Of a stretch of DNA of 64,000 nucleotides, positions 54,529 through 63,998 are shown in pieces. Under the pieces are notes generated by a model. That model made no database searches and was not told where the DNA came from. It saw only the letters and a program-made list of their open reading frames with translations. Source of the stretch: DASRDR01 sp963812945 [NCBI: uncultured Candidatus Rokubacteria bacterium]. Lineage in GTDB: Bacteria > Methylomirabilota > Methylomirabilia > Rokubacteriales. Position 1 is the stretch's first letter. Every line of letters starts with the position of its first letter. The DNA lies in NCBI GenBank assembly GCA_963812945.1, contig CAWEXD010000008.1:3990984-4054983 (forward strand). Reading direction: 5' to 3'. A program made the position numbers and the translations under genes.

Positions 54529-55992
54529 ATGGCTCACGAGCTCGTCGTCCGGCACGGCACCGTCGTCACCGCGACCGAGACCATGCGGTGCGACGTCGGC
54601 GTCGACGGCGGGCGCATCACGGCGCTGGGCGAGTCGCTCGCCGCCGGGCGCCGGGAGCTCGACGCCAGCGGCCTCTACGTCCTCCCGGGCGGGATCGACA
54701 GCCACGTCCACCTCGAGCAGGTGTCCTCGGCCGGCGTCATGTGCGCGGACGACTTCTACTCGGGCACGGTCGCGGCCGTCTTCGGCGGGACGACCACCGT
54801 GGTGCCGTTCGCCGCGCAGCATCGCGGGATGAAGCTCCGGCCGGTGGTCGAGGACTACCACCGCCGCGCCGCCGAGAAGGCGGTGATCGACTACGCGTTC
54901 CACCTGATCCTCGCCGACCCGACGGAGGAGGCGCTCCGCGAGGACCTTCCCCGGCTGGTCGCCGAAGGCGTCACGTCGCTCAAAGTCTACATGACCTATG
55001 ACCGGCTCCGTCTCGGGGACGAGCAGCTCCTCGACGTCCTGGCCGCGGCGCGGCGGCTCGGCGCCCTGACGATGATCCACGCCGAGAACCACGGCATGAT
55101 CGCGTGGCTGTCGGCTCGCCTCCTGCGCGAGGGGGCGACCGCGCCCCGCTACCACGCGATCTCCCACCCGCGCGTGGCGGAGGGCGAGGCGGTCCAGCGC
55201 GCGATCGCGCTGGCGGAGCTCGTGGACACGCCGATCCTGATCGTCCACGTGTCGGACGCCGCCGGCGCGACGGCGATCCGCCAGGCCCAGGCGCGCAACC
55301 TCCGGGTCTACGGCGAGACCTGCCCCCAGTACCTCTTCCTCACGGCCGACGACCTCGACCGGTCCGGTCTCGAGGGCGCCAAGTACGGCTGCAGCCCCCC
55401 GCCGCGGGACCGGGCCGCCCAGGAGGCGATCTGGGGCGGCCTCGCCAACGGGACGTTCCAGGCCTACTCCTCCGACCACGCGCCCTACCGCTTCGACGCG
55501 TCGGGCAAGCTCCCGCAGGGTGAGCACACGACCTTCAAGGACATGGCCAACGGCGTGCCGGGGATCGAGCTCCGGCTCCCCCTCCTCTTCTCCGCGGGCG
55601 TCGGGACCGGCCGGCTCTCCCTCCCGGAGTTCGTCGCCCTCGGCGCCACCAACCACGCGAAGCTCTACGGGCTCTACCCGCGCAAGGGGACGATCGCGGT
55701 CGGCGCCGACGCGGATCTCGCCCTCTGGGACCCCGCGCGGCGCGTCCGCGTCACCGCCGCGATGCTGCACGATCAGGTCGGCTACACGCCCTACGAGGGC
55801 CGCGAGCTCACCGGGTGGCCGGTCACGGTGCTCTCGCGGGGCCGCGTCGTCGTCGAGGACGGCCGGCTCCACGCCGAGCGCGGGACGGGGCAGTTCGTGC
55901 CGTGCGCGCCGTCCGACTGGGCGCGCCCGCGCGGGGTCGCCGTCCCCGAGCTCCAGCGGCTCCGGGAGCTCGGGCCGGCGTTGGAGCTTTAG
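54529..55992 (+). CDS. Dihydropyrimidinase / D-hydantoinase
   Basis: 487-residue cyclic amidohydrolase with a binuclear metal centre that opens dihydropyrimidine or hydantoin rings. Metal ligands are H-x-H in PGGIDSHVHLEQ, the carboxylated lysine K152 in TSLKVYMTY, His in MIHAENHG, His in LIVHVSDAAG, and Asp in YSSDHAPY. Length and motifs match the family. It lies just after the ABC permeases but has its own leaderless-type promoter. Pyrimidine or hydantoin catabolism is the likely role. Confidence 0.94.
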   Translation: MAHELVVRHGTVVTATETMRCDVGVDGGRITALGESLAAGRRELDASGLYVLPGGIDSHVHLEQVSSAGVMCADDFYSGTVAAVFGGTTTVVPFAAQHRGMKLRPVVEDYHRRAAEKAVIDYAFHLILADPTEEALREDLPRLVAEGVTSLKVYMTYDRLRLGDEQLLDVLAAARRLGALTMIHAENHGMIAWLSARLLREGATAPRYHAISHPRVAEGEAVQRAIALAELVDTPILIVHVSDAAGATAIRQAQARNLRVYGETCPQYLFLTADDLDRSGLEGAKYGCSPPPRDRAAQEAIWGGLANGTFQAYSSDHAPYRFDASGKLPQGEHTTFKDMANGVPGIELRLPLLFSAGVGTGRLSLPEFVALGATNHAKLYGLYPRKGTIAVGADADLALWDPARRVRVTAAMLHDQVGYTPYEGRELTGWPVTVLSRGRVVVEDGRLHAERGTGQFVPCAPSDWARPRGVAVPELQRLRELGPALEL

Positions 55993-56044
55993 CGGACGGT
56001 CGGGGTCACGCGCAACATCGACATCACACGACGGGGAGATGGCC

Positions 56045-56659
56045 ATGCGATCTCTGCGAATGCACGTCACCGCGGCGATGATCGCGAGCGTCGCCACGGC
56101 GTGCGGCCCCGGGACCCACATTACCGAGTCCTGGAAGGACCCCGGGGCCACCCACATCAGGTTCAGCAAGGTTGTCGCGGTGTGCATGTGCAAGGACGCC
56201 GCGTTCCGCCGGTCGGTCGAGGACGAGATGGTCAAGCGCATCCGGAGCTCCGTCGCGTCCCACACCATCCTGCCCGAGGGCGAGGCGCGTGATCCCGAGC
56301 AGGCCCGCCAGTTGTTTCAGCAGAGAGGCTTCGACGGCGCCGTCGTGGCGCGTTTGGTCGAAGACGACCGGGGGGCCTCCCCCGCCCCGGCGGCGGCCTC
56401 CACCGCGCCGGCCAGCTACGGGGCGATGTGGGGCAATACCGGCTACTGGAGCTACGGCTGGGGCAGCGTCTACTCGCCAGGCTATATGACGCAGGACCGG
56501 GTCGTGACCATGGACACCCACGTGTACTCCCTGGCGGACGACAAGCTCGTGTGGACCAGCCGCAGCGCGACCTACAATCCGACGAGCGTTCCGCAGCTGG
56601 TGGGCGCGATCGCGGCGGACACCACGGCGGAGATGAGGAGGCAGAAGCTCATCGAGTAG
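56045..56659 (+). CDS. Lipoprotein, DUF4136-like
   Basis: 204 residues. Signal peptide with lipobox VATAC (Cys about residue 19). The body contains ESWKDPGATHIRFSKVVAVC near the N-terminus, a Tyr/Gly/Ser-rich low-complexity loop (about 112-145), and the DUF4136-like end LADDKLVWTSRSATYNPTSV. A Cys-x-Cys (VCMCKD) sits near residue 46. ATG 56045 follows GGGGAG at 7 nt; an in-frame ATG at 56039 is too near that site. Outer-membrane anchoring is likely, function unknown. Confidence 0.8.
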   Translation: MRSLRMHVTAAMIASVATACGPGTHITESWKDPGATHIRFSKVVAVCMCKDAAFRRSVEDEMVKRIRSSVASHTILPEGEARDPEQARQLFQQRGFDGAVVARLVEDDRGASPAPAAASTAPASYGAMWGNTGYWSYGWGSVYSPGYMTQDRVVTMDTHVYSLADDKLVWTSRSATYNPTSVPQLVGAIAADTTAEMRRQKLIE

Positions 56660-56683
56660 GTCGCGGCCCCCGCGCCGGCCCGC

Positions 56684-57517
56684 CTAGTAGACGAGGGTGA
56701 GGCCGAGCGTGGCCACCACGTCCGGGCTGGCCGACGTGAGGCCGACCCCGACTGCCCCCGCGAGCGTCGCCTTACGGAGGAGGCCCGGCGCGTCGCCGGC
56801 GTCGAAGACGTCCCACGTGAAGCCCAGTTGGACCACCGCCGTGTCGTCGGCGTTTCGGCCGACCGCGATCTCGCCGACGATCTCGCCGACCAGCCGCCAG
56901 GGGCCGTGCACGGCCCACTCCACCGAGCCCGCGAGCAGCACAACGTCGGCGGCGGCCTCACCCGTCGTGACCGTGTAGCCCACGTTTCCCGTGAGGGTGA
57001 CTGGCCCCAGCGTGCGGCTGGCGGCGAGGAGCAGCCCGACGCTGACGTCGCCGTCGCCGAGGCCGCGCGTCTCATCGCCAGTGGGGAGCCGCAGCGTGAC
57101 GCGGGCCAGGAGCGCCGGCCAGGGCGGCGCCTCGTCGAGGAACCGGTACTTGACGCCGAGGAAGGTGTCACCCAGCCCACTCTGCGCCCCGCCGTCGGCC
57201 GGATCGTCGAGGGCGAGCGTGCCCGCGACGCTGGCCTCGAGGTTTTCGAGAAGGCCCAGGTTGACCGCGACGGCCAGGTCGCCGCTGTCACCGTCCGCCG
57301 CCGACTGGTAGGCCGCCGCGAGCTCTACCTCGACCCGTTCGGCCGTTCCCGTGTCCTCCGTGATGAGCGGAAGCCCCGCCCCGGCGACCGTCGGGAGGGC
57401 GATCAGCATGGCCATGGCGAGCGTCCAGCTCGCGCGCACGATCCCCCCGCGGGCTCTCACACGGGAGACAAGAAGCGTGCGCACACCACGCAGGCCAAGG
57501 ATTCCGCGGATGGGCAT
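56684..57517 (-). CDS. Probable outer-membrane beta-barrel protein
   Basis: 277 residues. After a long N-region the hydrophobic core MAMLIALPTVAGAG gives a signal peptide, cleaved near residue 48. The rest alternates hydrophobic and polar residues in about eight strands, ending TLGLTLVY with a C-terminal aromatic residue, the outer-membrane insertion signal. It resembles short phenol-degradation-type porins (MetA-like PF13557). The start may lie downstream (a GTG before VRASWTLAM), since the first 30 residues look unusual. Convergent with the lipoprotein gene. Confidence 0.72.
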   Translation of the reverse strand: MPIRGILGLRGVRTLLVSRVRARGGIVRASWTLAMAMLIALPTVAGAGLPLITEDTGTAERVEVELAAAYQSAADGDSGDLAVAVNLGLLENLEASVAGTLALDDPADGGAQSGLGDTFLGVKYRFLDEAPPWPALLARVTLRLPTGDETRGLGDGDVSVGLLLAASRTLGPVTLTGNVGYTVTTGEAAADVVLLAGSVEWAVHGPWRLVGEIVGEIAVGRNADDTAVVQLGFTWDVFDAGDAPGLLRKATLAGAVGVGLTSASPDVVATLGLTLVY

Positions 57518-57565
57518 GGGACGGCGCTAGGATAGGCACCCGAGCCCACTGGGGCAAGGACAAGC

Positions 57566-58297
57566 GTGGGGAGACGAAGGCCAGACAGGAATCGGCCGGA
57601 GCAGCTGGGGCCCTCGGCGTCTCTCGTCGAGGGAGCGCGCGCCGACCCGGCGGACACCCCGGCGTCGGCGGCGGGGCGCGTCGCGCGGCTCGCGCTCGCC
57701 GTGGCCCGCAACGCCGTGGGGGTCGTGGGGCTCCTCTTCTTCGGGTGGTCGCCGGCGAGCCTGGCGATTCTCTACTTCGCGGACACCCTGGCGGGGATGG
57801 GTGCGGCGTTCGCCGCGGTGGGCTTCAAGCTGAGCAACGCGGATCCGCGGCGGGGATTCGTGACGGTCGTGGAGGGCGTCCTCAGCGGGATCGGCGTCGC
57901 CGTGGCGCTCGTCGCGGTCGTCGCCGTGCCGCTCGGCATCCCCCTCGTCATCGTCCTCGGCTCCTCCCGCGCGGTGTGGCGCGAGGTCTGGGCGGACCCC
58001 ACGCTCATCAGCGGGATCGGCGTGGTCGCGCTGACGGGGCTCGTCACCGCGGTGCAGCACGTCCTCGCCCTGGCCGAGGGGCGCGCCGGGGAGGCGACGG
58101 TCAAGCAGGCGTTCGCCATCCTGATGACCCGGTGGGTCCTCGTGCTGATCGCGATCTACACGCTGGGCGTGCCCCTCGGGCGATTCGGGCTCTACGCGGT
58201 CGTGCTGGCGTACGCCGCGGCAAGCATCTGGAGCGAGCTCGCGCCCGAGCGCTTCGCCCGCCTCATCCCCGACCGCCGCACGGCCGGCTCGGGATAG
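57566..58297 (+). CDS. DUF6498-type multipass membrane protein
   Basis: 243 residues with about six membrane helices (about 45-225). The pattern ARNAVGVVGLLFFGWSPASL near the N-terminus and TRWVLVLIAIYTLGV near the end match DUF6498 membrane proteins of unknown function. GTG start at 57566, divergent from the beta-barrel gene; a TAGGAT in the shared spacer may serve as -10. Confidence 0.8.
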   Translation: MGRRRPDRNRPEQLGPSASLVEGARADPADTPASAAGRVARLALAVARNAVGVVGLLFFGWSPASLAILYFADTLAGMGAAFAAVGFKLSNADPRRGFVTVVEGVLSGIGVAVALVAVVAVPLGIPLVIVLGSSRAVWREVWADPTLISGIGVVALTGLVTAVQHVLALAEGRAGEATVKQAFAILMTRWVLVLIAIYTLGVPLGRFGLYAVVLAYAAASIWSELAPERFARLIPDRRTAGSG

Positions 58298-58360
58298 CGG
58301 GCCCCGCGGGGCGGGACGCGGGACCGGGGCTGCGGCCTCGTCAGCGCCCGCCGCTCGTCG

Positions 58361-59383
58361 TCAGCCGGCCGCGACGCGGCGGCGGACCTCGGGGAGCACG
58401 GCGCGCCCCAAGAGCTCGAGGCCCGCCAGGATGTCGGCCTGCGGCATCCCCGGCCAGCTGACCCGCATGGTGGCGTGGGTGACGCCCGCCCGGTGCTGGG
58501 CCAGGAGCGCCTCGATGACCTGCGCGGGCGATCCCACGGCGAAGCGATTCGCGGCCAGGCGGCGGAGCTGCGCCGCCGGCGGCGCCGCGGGGTCGAGCGT
58601 GATGCCCGGAATCCCCCAGGACAGGTACGCCGCGTACTTCGCCAGGAGGTACGGCGCGGTGCGCCGGATCGCGGTCTCCTCGTCGGGCGCGCACACGACC
58701 TCGATCAGCCGAACCACATGGGGGCTCGGCGGGAGGCCCGCCGCGGCACGTGCCGCCGCGAACCCCGCCGACTCCGCCGCGAACTCGTCGACCGTCGGCA
58801 CCGGCACCACCATCCAGCCGTCGGCGATGCGCGCCGCCCGCGCGATCCCGGCCGGCACCTGCGAGCCGACCAGGATGGGCGGCCGCGGCCGCTGGAGTGG
58901 CCGGGGGCGGATCGTCACGCCGTCGAGTCGCCAGTGCCGCCCCTGATGGGTGACCCCGTCCTCGGTCCAGAGCCGCCGAATGATCTCGATCCCCTCGACG
59001 AGCCGGCTCACGCGCTCGGCCATCGGGATGCCGAAGATGGCGAACTCCTCGGGCCGGTAGCCGAGCCCCACGCCGAGCAGGAACCGCCCGCCGGTGATCA
59101 CGTCCAGGAAGGCGCTGACCTCGGCCACCTCGACCGGGTTGTGGAGCGGCAGCAGGATCAGGTTGGTGCCGACCTGGAGCCCCTCGGCCTCGGCCGCCAA
59201 GCGCTGGAGGAAGGGAAGCAGCGGAAAGTAGTGGAAGCCCGGCGTGGCGTGGTGCTCGCCGCCCCAGATCGAGTCGAACCCGAGAGCGCGGATGAGGCGC
59301 ACCTGCTCCACCGTCTCGGCAAAGCGGCGGGCGGGGTCGTCCCCGGCGGGATGCTGCGCGTTCACGTAGACGCCGAGCTGCAC
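58361..59383 (-). CDS. LLM-class flavin-dependent oxidoreductase
   Basis: 340-residue luciferase-like monooxygenase fold, probably F420- or FMN-dependent. It begins VQLGVYVNAQHP and includes GFDSIWGGEHHATP, VGTNLILLPLHNPVEVAE, TGGRFLLGVGLGYRPEEF and PPILVGSQVPAGIARAARIA. The GTG start at 59383 follows GAGGGGAG. Divergent from the Lhr helicase gene by 84 bp. The open frame extends upstream across the whole Lhr gene, but that part is antisense shadow. Substrate unknown. Confidence 0.92.
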   Translation of the reverse strand: MQLGVYVNAQHPAGDDPARRFAETVEQVRLIRALGFDSIWGGEHHATPGFHYFPLLPFLQRLAAEAEGLQVGTNLILLPLHNPVEVAEVSAFLDVITGGRFLLGVGLGYRPEEFAIFGIPMAERVSRLVEGIEIIRRLWTEDGVTHQGRHWRLDGVTIRPRPLQRPRPPILVGSQVPAGIARAARIADGWMVVPVPTVDEFAAESAGFAAARAAAGLPPSPHVVRLIEVVCAPDEETAIRRTAPYLLAKYAAYLSWGIPGITLDPAAPPAAQLRRLAANRFAVGSPAQVIEALLAQHRAGVTHATMRVSWPGMPQADILAGLELLGRAVLPEVRRRVAAG

Positions 59384-59454
59384 TCGCCGCTCCCCTCTCG
59401 AGAGCGCCCTCAGGCGATCCCGCGCCCGCGCCGGGCCCGCTCCGGGCCATAGGG

Positions 59455-59460
59455 TACACT
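59455..59460 (+). promoter_or_regulatory. Probable -10 box of the Lhr-type helicase gene
   Basis: TACACT ending 7 nt before the ATG at 59468, again a spacing that implies a leaderless transcript. No clear -35. Confidence 0.4.
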
Positions 59461-59467
59461 CGACCCG

Positions 59468-62400
59468 ATGGACGCGCTCACCGGCTTCCACCCGGCGGTC
59501 CGCGCCTGGTTCGCCCGGCGCTTCCCCCAGGGACCGACGGCGCCGCAGGAGGCGGGCTGGCCCGCGATCCGGAGCGGCGCCGACACGCTGATCGCGGCGC
59601 CCACCGGCTCCGGCAAGACCCTGGCGGCCTTTCTCGTCGGGATCGACCAGCTGTTCCGGGCCGCCCAGGCCAACCCCGGCGGGGACCTCCTGACCGAGGT
59701 CGTCTACGTCTCGCCGCTCAAAGCGCTGGCCACCGACATCCGGGAGAACCTCGAGCGCCCGCTGGCGGAGATCCGCGCGATCGCGCGGGAGCTCGGCCTC
59801 GAGGTGCCCGAGCTCCGGGCGGTCGTTCGAACCGGCGACACGACCTCGACCGCGCGCGCGGCCATGCTCCGGCAGCCCCCCCACCTCCTCATCACCACGC
59901 CCGAGTCGCTCTATCTCCTCGTCACGGCCGAGCGGAGCCGCGAGCGGCTCCGGCGCGTGCGGACCGTCATCGTGGACGAGATCCACGCGGTCGCCCGGGA
60001 CAAGCGCGGCTCGCACCTCGCCCTCACGCTCGAGCGCCTGGAAGCCCTCGCCGACCAGCGACCCCAGCGGATCGGGCTCTCGGCCACCCAGCGGCCGATC
60101 GAGACGGTGGCGCGCCTCCTGGTCGGCGCGGGCCCGGCGCGGAGCGGACCGGACGGTCGCGCCGCCTGCCGCGTCGTCGACCTGGGACACGGCCGCACGC
60201 TCGACCTCGCGATCGAGCTGCCCGAGAGCGAGCTCGAGGCCGTCCCGTCCCACGAGCAGTGGGGCGAGATCCTCGACCGGATCGCCGGCCACGTGCGCGC
60301 GCACCGGACGACGCTCGTCTTCGTGAACACCCGCCGGCTGGCGGAGCGGGTGGCGCACCTCCTGGGAGAGCGGCTCGGCGAGGGACGGGTCGCCGCCCAC
60401 CACGGGAGCCTCTCCAAGGACCGCCGGCAGCGGCTCGAGGCGCGCCTCCGGGCCGGCGATCTGGCGGCGCTCGTGGCCACCGCCTCGCTCGAGCTGGGCA
60501 TCGACATCGGGCCGGTGGAGCTCGTGTGTCAGATCGGCTCCCCGCGCAGCATCGCCACCCTTCTCCAGCGCGTCGGCCGGTCGGGCCACGCCCGCGGCGC
60601 CACGGCGAAGGGGCGCGTCTATCCGACCACGCGTGACGAGCTCGTGGAGGCGACGGCGTTGCTCCGCGCGGTCCGCGCGGGCCAGCTGGACCGGGTCCTC
60701 CCGCCGCATGCCCCGCTCGACGTGCTCGCGCAACAGGTCGTGGCCGCCTGCGCCGCCGATCCCTGGCCGGAGGACCAGCTCTTCGCCCTCGTGCGGCGCG
60801 CCGCGCCCTACGCCGACCTCGGCCGCGAGGACTTCGACGCGGTCGTGGCCATGCTCGCGGACGGGATCCAGACCGGCCGCGGCCGCCGCGGCGCGTATCT
60901 CCACCGCGACCGGATCCACGGCGTCCTCCGGGGGCGGCGGGGCGCCCGCCTCGCCGCGCTGACGTCGGGCGGCGCGATCCCCGAGACGGCCGACTACCGC
61001 GTCGTGGCGGATCCCGACGATACGACCGTGGGCACCGTCAACGAGGACTGGGCCATCGAGAGCATGGCGGGCGACGTGTTCCTCCTGGGCAGCACGTCCT
61101 GGCGGATCCGGCGCGTCGAGGCCGGCATCGTCCGGGTGGTGGACGCCCAGGGCGCGCCCCCGTCCATCCCCTTCTGGCTCGGGGAGGCGCCCGCCCGCAC
61201 CGCCGAGCTGTCGGCCGCCGTGTCGGAGCTGCGGGAGGCCCTCGAGGCGCGGCTGGCGGCGGGCGACGCGCCCGGGGCCGCGGCGTGGCTCCTGGCGGAG
61301 GCGGGGGTCGACACGCGCGTCGCCTCCGAGGTCGTGCGCTACCTCGGGGCGGCCCATGGCGCCCTCGGCGCGCTGCCGACGCAGCGCCAGGTCGTGTTCG
61401 AGCGCTTCTTCGACGAGACGGGCGGCATGCAGCTCGTCGTCCACGCGCCGTACGGCGGCCGGGTCAACCGGGCGCTCGGCCTGGCCCTCCGGAAGCGCTT
61501 CTGCCGGCGCTTCGACTTCGAGCTCCAGGCGGCGGCCAGCGACGACGCGGTCGTGCTCTCCCTCGGCCCCGGCCAGAGCTTCCCGCTCGACGAGGTGCCG
61601 CGCTTCCTCTCGCCGGCCAGCGCGGAGGACGTCCTGGCGCAGGCGCTGCTCCTGTCGCCGATGTTCCAGGTGCGGTGGCGGTGGAATCTCGGCCGGGCGC
61701 TGGTCGTCCTGCGCCAGCGCGGCGGCCGCCGGACGCCGCCGCCCATCCAGCGCATGGAGGCCGACGACCTGATGGCCGCGGTGTTCCCCGCGCTCGCCGC
61801 CTGCCAGGAGAACACCGCCGCGGGGCCGATCGAGATCCCCGACCATCCCATCGTGCGCCAGACCCTTCACGACTGCCTCCACGAGGCCACCGACGCCGCG
61901 GGGCTCGTGACGCTGCTCGAGGGCTTCCGGTCGGGCGCGGTGCGGGCCGTGTTCCGGGAGACGACGGAGCCGTCGCCGCTCGCGCACGAGATCCTGAACG
62001 GGCGCCCCTACACGTTCCTCGACGACGCGCCGCTGGAGGAGCGCCGCACCCGCGCGGTCGCGCTCCGCCGCGGGCTCCCCGAGACGGCGCGGGACCTGGG
62101 CCAGCTCGACCCCGAGGCGATCGCCCGGGTCCGCGAGGAGGCGCGGCCCGACTGCCGCGACGCCGAGGAGCTCCACGATCTCCTCCTCGAGCTGGTCGTG
62201 ATGCCGCCGGAGCCGGCCTTCGAGGCCTGGTGGGCGCACCTCGCCGCCGCCGGGCGCGCGGCCCGCCTCGTGACGGCGTCGGGGCCGCGCTGGCTCGCGG
62301 CCGAGCAGCGCCCGCGCGTGGAGGCGCTGTTTCCGGGGGCGCCGATCGAGCCCGACGTGCGGCTGCCCGCCGCGCTCGCCGGGGAGGCCGACGCGGAGGA

Positions 62401-63784
62401 GGCCGCCGTCGCCCTCGTCCGCGGTCATCTCGCGCGGCTCGGCCCGTGCACGGTCGCCGATCTGGCCGCGCGCACCGGCCTCGCCGCGACGGCCGTTCAC
62501 GCGCCGCTCGCCCGCCTCGAGGCCGAGGGGGTCGTGCTGCGCGGCCGGTTCGAGCCCGGCCGGGCGGACGGAGACGGGGCGGCGGCCGTGGAATTCTGCG
62601 ACCGGCGCCTCCTCGCGCGGATCCACCGGTACACGACCGAGCGGCTCCGGCGCGAGATCGAGCCGGTCACCGCCCAGGATCTCGTCCGCTTCCTCCTCCG
62701 GTGGCAGCACGTCGCGCCCGGAACCCAGCTCGAGGGGCGGCGGGGACTGCTCGCCGCGGTCGAGCAGCTTCAGGGCTTCGAGGTGGCGGCCGGCGCCTGG
62801 GAAGCCTCCGTGCTGCCGGCGCGCGTGACGGGCTACCGGCCGGAGTGGCTCGACGACCTGTGCCTGTCCGGGGAAGTCGCGTGGGCGCGCCTCGCGGTTC
62901 GCGGCGCGGCAGCCGACGAGGGCGAGCCCGGCGAGACGCCGGGCCGCGGAGGCCTGACCCCTTCCCGCGCCACGCCCGTCAGCTTCCTCGTGCGCGAGAA
63001 CCTGCCGTGGCTCCTCGCCGCCGCGCGGGGCGGCGCGGAGCCGATCGCGCCGGGGCCCGGTCCCACGAAAGACGTGCTCGAGTGCCTCCGGGCGCGGGGC
63101 GCCCTCTTCTTCCACGATCTCGTCACGGCCACCCGGCGCCTGCCCGTCGAGGTGACGGAGGCCTTGTGGGACCTGGTCGCCCGCGGCGTGGTGACCGCGG
63201 ATGGCTTCGGGAGCGTGCGGACGCTCCTGAGCGCGCGGGCCCGGTGGGCGCGGCGGGCCGCGCGGCCGGGGCCCGGGGAGCGCCTGCGCCGCGCCGCCCA
63301 GCGCGCGGGCGGCGGTGAGGGGCGCTGGGCGCTCGTGCCGTCCCCGCCCGGGGCCGGGAGCGTCGATCGGGAAACCCTCGCCGAGGCCGTCGCCGAGCAG
63401 CTCCTCGCCCGATGGGGCGTGGTGTTCCGTGATCTGATCGCCCGCGAGACCCTCGCCGTCCCCTGGCGCGAGGTGCTCTGGGCGCTCCGGCGGCTCGAGG
63501 CCCGCGGGACGGTGCGGGGCGGCCGGTTCGTCACGGGCTTCGTGGGCGAGCAGTTCGCCCTCCCCGAGGCCGTCGAGGGTCTCCGGCAGACGCGTCGCCG
63601 CGAGCGCCAGGGGGAGGTCGTGCGCCTCGCCGCCGTCGACCCCCTGAACCTGGTCGGCATCCTCACGCCGGGCCCCCGCGTCGCGGCCGTGCGCGGCAAC
63701 ACGGTCGTCTACGAGGACGGCGCCCCGATCGCCCCGGAAAGGAGGCAGGATGCTCCAGCTCCGTCCAGGCTGCGAGTGCTGTGA
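59468..63784 (+). CDS. lhr: Lhr-type DEAD/DEAH-box helicase
   Basis: 1438-residue superfamily 2 helicase of the Lhr group, a DNA repair-linked 3'-to-5' translocase. Motif I LIAAPTGSGKT (about 42-51), motif II DEIH (about 171-174, VDEIHAVARDKRGSH), motif III SATQ (about 205), motif VI QRVGRSGHARG (about 365). The Lhr core winged-helix/beta-barrel region and a long C-terminal domain with further winged helices follow. Large-Lhr length is normal (about 1400-1500). No metallophosphoesterase partner gene is adjacent. The gene end overlaps the DUF1272 start by 35 bp. Confidence 0.94.
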   Translation: MDALTGFHPAVRAWFARRFPQGPTAPQEAGWPAIRSGADTLIAAPTGSGKTLAAFLVGIDQLFRAAQANPGGDLLTEVVYVSPLKALATDIRENLERPLAEIRAIARELGLEVPELRAVVRTGDTTSTARAAMLRQPPHLLITTPESLYLLVTAERSRERLRRVRTVIVDEIHAVARDKRGSHLALTLERLEALADQRPQRIGLSATQRPIETVARLLVGAGPARSGPDGRAACRVVDLGHGRTLDLAIELPESELEAVPSHEQWGEILDRIAGHVRAHRTTLVFVNTRRLAERVAHLLGERLGEGRVAAHHGSLSKDRRQRLEARLRAGDLAALVATASLELGIDIGPVELVCQIGSPRSIATLLQRVGRSGHARGATAKGRVYPTTRDELVEATALLRAVRAGQLDRVLPPHAPLDVLAQQVVAACAADPWPEDQLFALVRRAAPYADLGREDFDAVVAMLADGIQTGRGRRGAYLHRDRIHGVLRGRRGARLAALTSGGAIPETADYRVVADPDDTTVGTVNEDWAIESMAGDVFLLGSTSWRIRRVEAGIVRVVDAQGAPPSIPFWLGEAPARTAELSAAVSELREALEARLAAGDAPGAAAWLLAEAGVDTRVASEVVRYLGAAHGALGALPTQRQVVFERFFDETGGMQLVVHAPYGGRVNRALGLALRKRFCRRFDFELQAAASDDAVVLSLGPGQSFPLDEVPRFLSPASAEDVLAQALLLSPMFQVRWRWNLGRALVVLRQRGGRRTPPPIQRMEADDLMAAVFPALAACQENTAAGPIEIPDHPIVRQTLHDCLHEATDAAGLVTLLEGFRSGAVRAVFRETTEPSPLAHEILNGRPYTFLDDAPLEERRTRAVALRRGLPETARDLGQLDPEAIARVREEARPDCRDAEELHDLLLELVVMPPEPAFEAWWAHLAAAGRAARLVTASGPRWLAAEQRPRVEALFPGAPIEPDVRLPAALAGEADAEEAAVALVRGHLARLGPCTVADLAARTGLAATAVHAPLARLEAEGVVLRGRFEPGRADGDGAAAVEFCDRRLLARIHRYTTERLRREIEPVTAQDLVRFLLRWQHVAPGTQLEGRRGLLAAVEQLQGFEVAAGAWEASVLPARVTGYRPEWLDDLCLSGEVAWARLAVRGAAADEGEPGETPGRGGLTPSRATPVSFLVRENLPWLLAAARGGAEPIAPGPGPTKDVLECLRARGALFFHDLVTATRRLPVEVTEALWDLVARGVVTADGFGSVRTLLSARARWARRAARPGPGERLRRAAQRAGGGEGRWALVPSPPGAGSVDRETLAEAVAEQLLARWGVVFRDLIARETLAVPWREVLWALRRLEARGTVRGGRFVTGFVGEQFALPEAVEGLRQTRRRERQGEVVRLAAVDPLNLVGILTPGPRVAAVRGNTVVYEDGAPIAPERRQDAPAPSRLRVL

Positions 63785-63998
63785 TCGTGATCTGCCCGGC
63801 GATTCGCCGAACGCGATGATCTGCTCGTTCGAGTGCACGTTCTGCCGCGCGTGCGCCGAGGGGCGGCTCGGCGGGCAGTGCCCGAACTGCGGCGGCGAGC
63901 TGGTTCCGCGCCCGATCCGCCCGGCCGACCGGCTCCTGCGATATCCCGCCTCGACCGAGCGCGTCTTCAAGCCCGACGGCTGCCGCACCCTCGCCTGA
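63750..63998 (+). CDS. DUF1272 zinc-binding small protein
   Basis: 82 residues, Cys-rich: CECCDRDLPGDSP, then ICSFECTFCRACAEG and QCPNCGGELVPRP, giving four C-x-x-C-like pairs suited to two zinc ions. This is the DUF1272 pattern. Overlaps the end of the helicase gene by 35 bp in another frame; AAGGAGG precedes the ATG. Ends at 63998, just inside the window. Function unknown. Confidence 0.88.
   Translation: MLQLRPGCECCDRDLPGDSPNAMICSFECTFCRACAEGRLGGQCPNCGGELVPRPIRPADRLLRYPASTERVFKPDGCRTLA

Noticed and set aside
58361-63988. 1875-codon open frame on the minus strand spanning the whole helicase gene.
   Set aside because: Only the last 340 codons (LLM oxidoreductase) look like a protein. The rest is a low-complexity Arg/Ala/Gly/Pro/Glu shadow of the Lhr gene, caused by GC-rich third codon positions.
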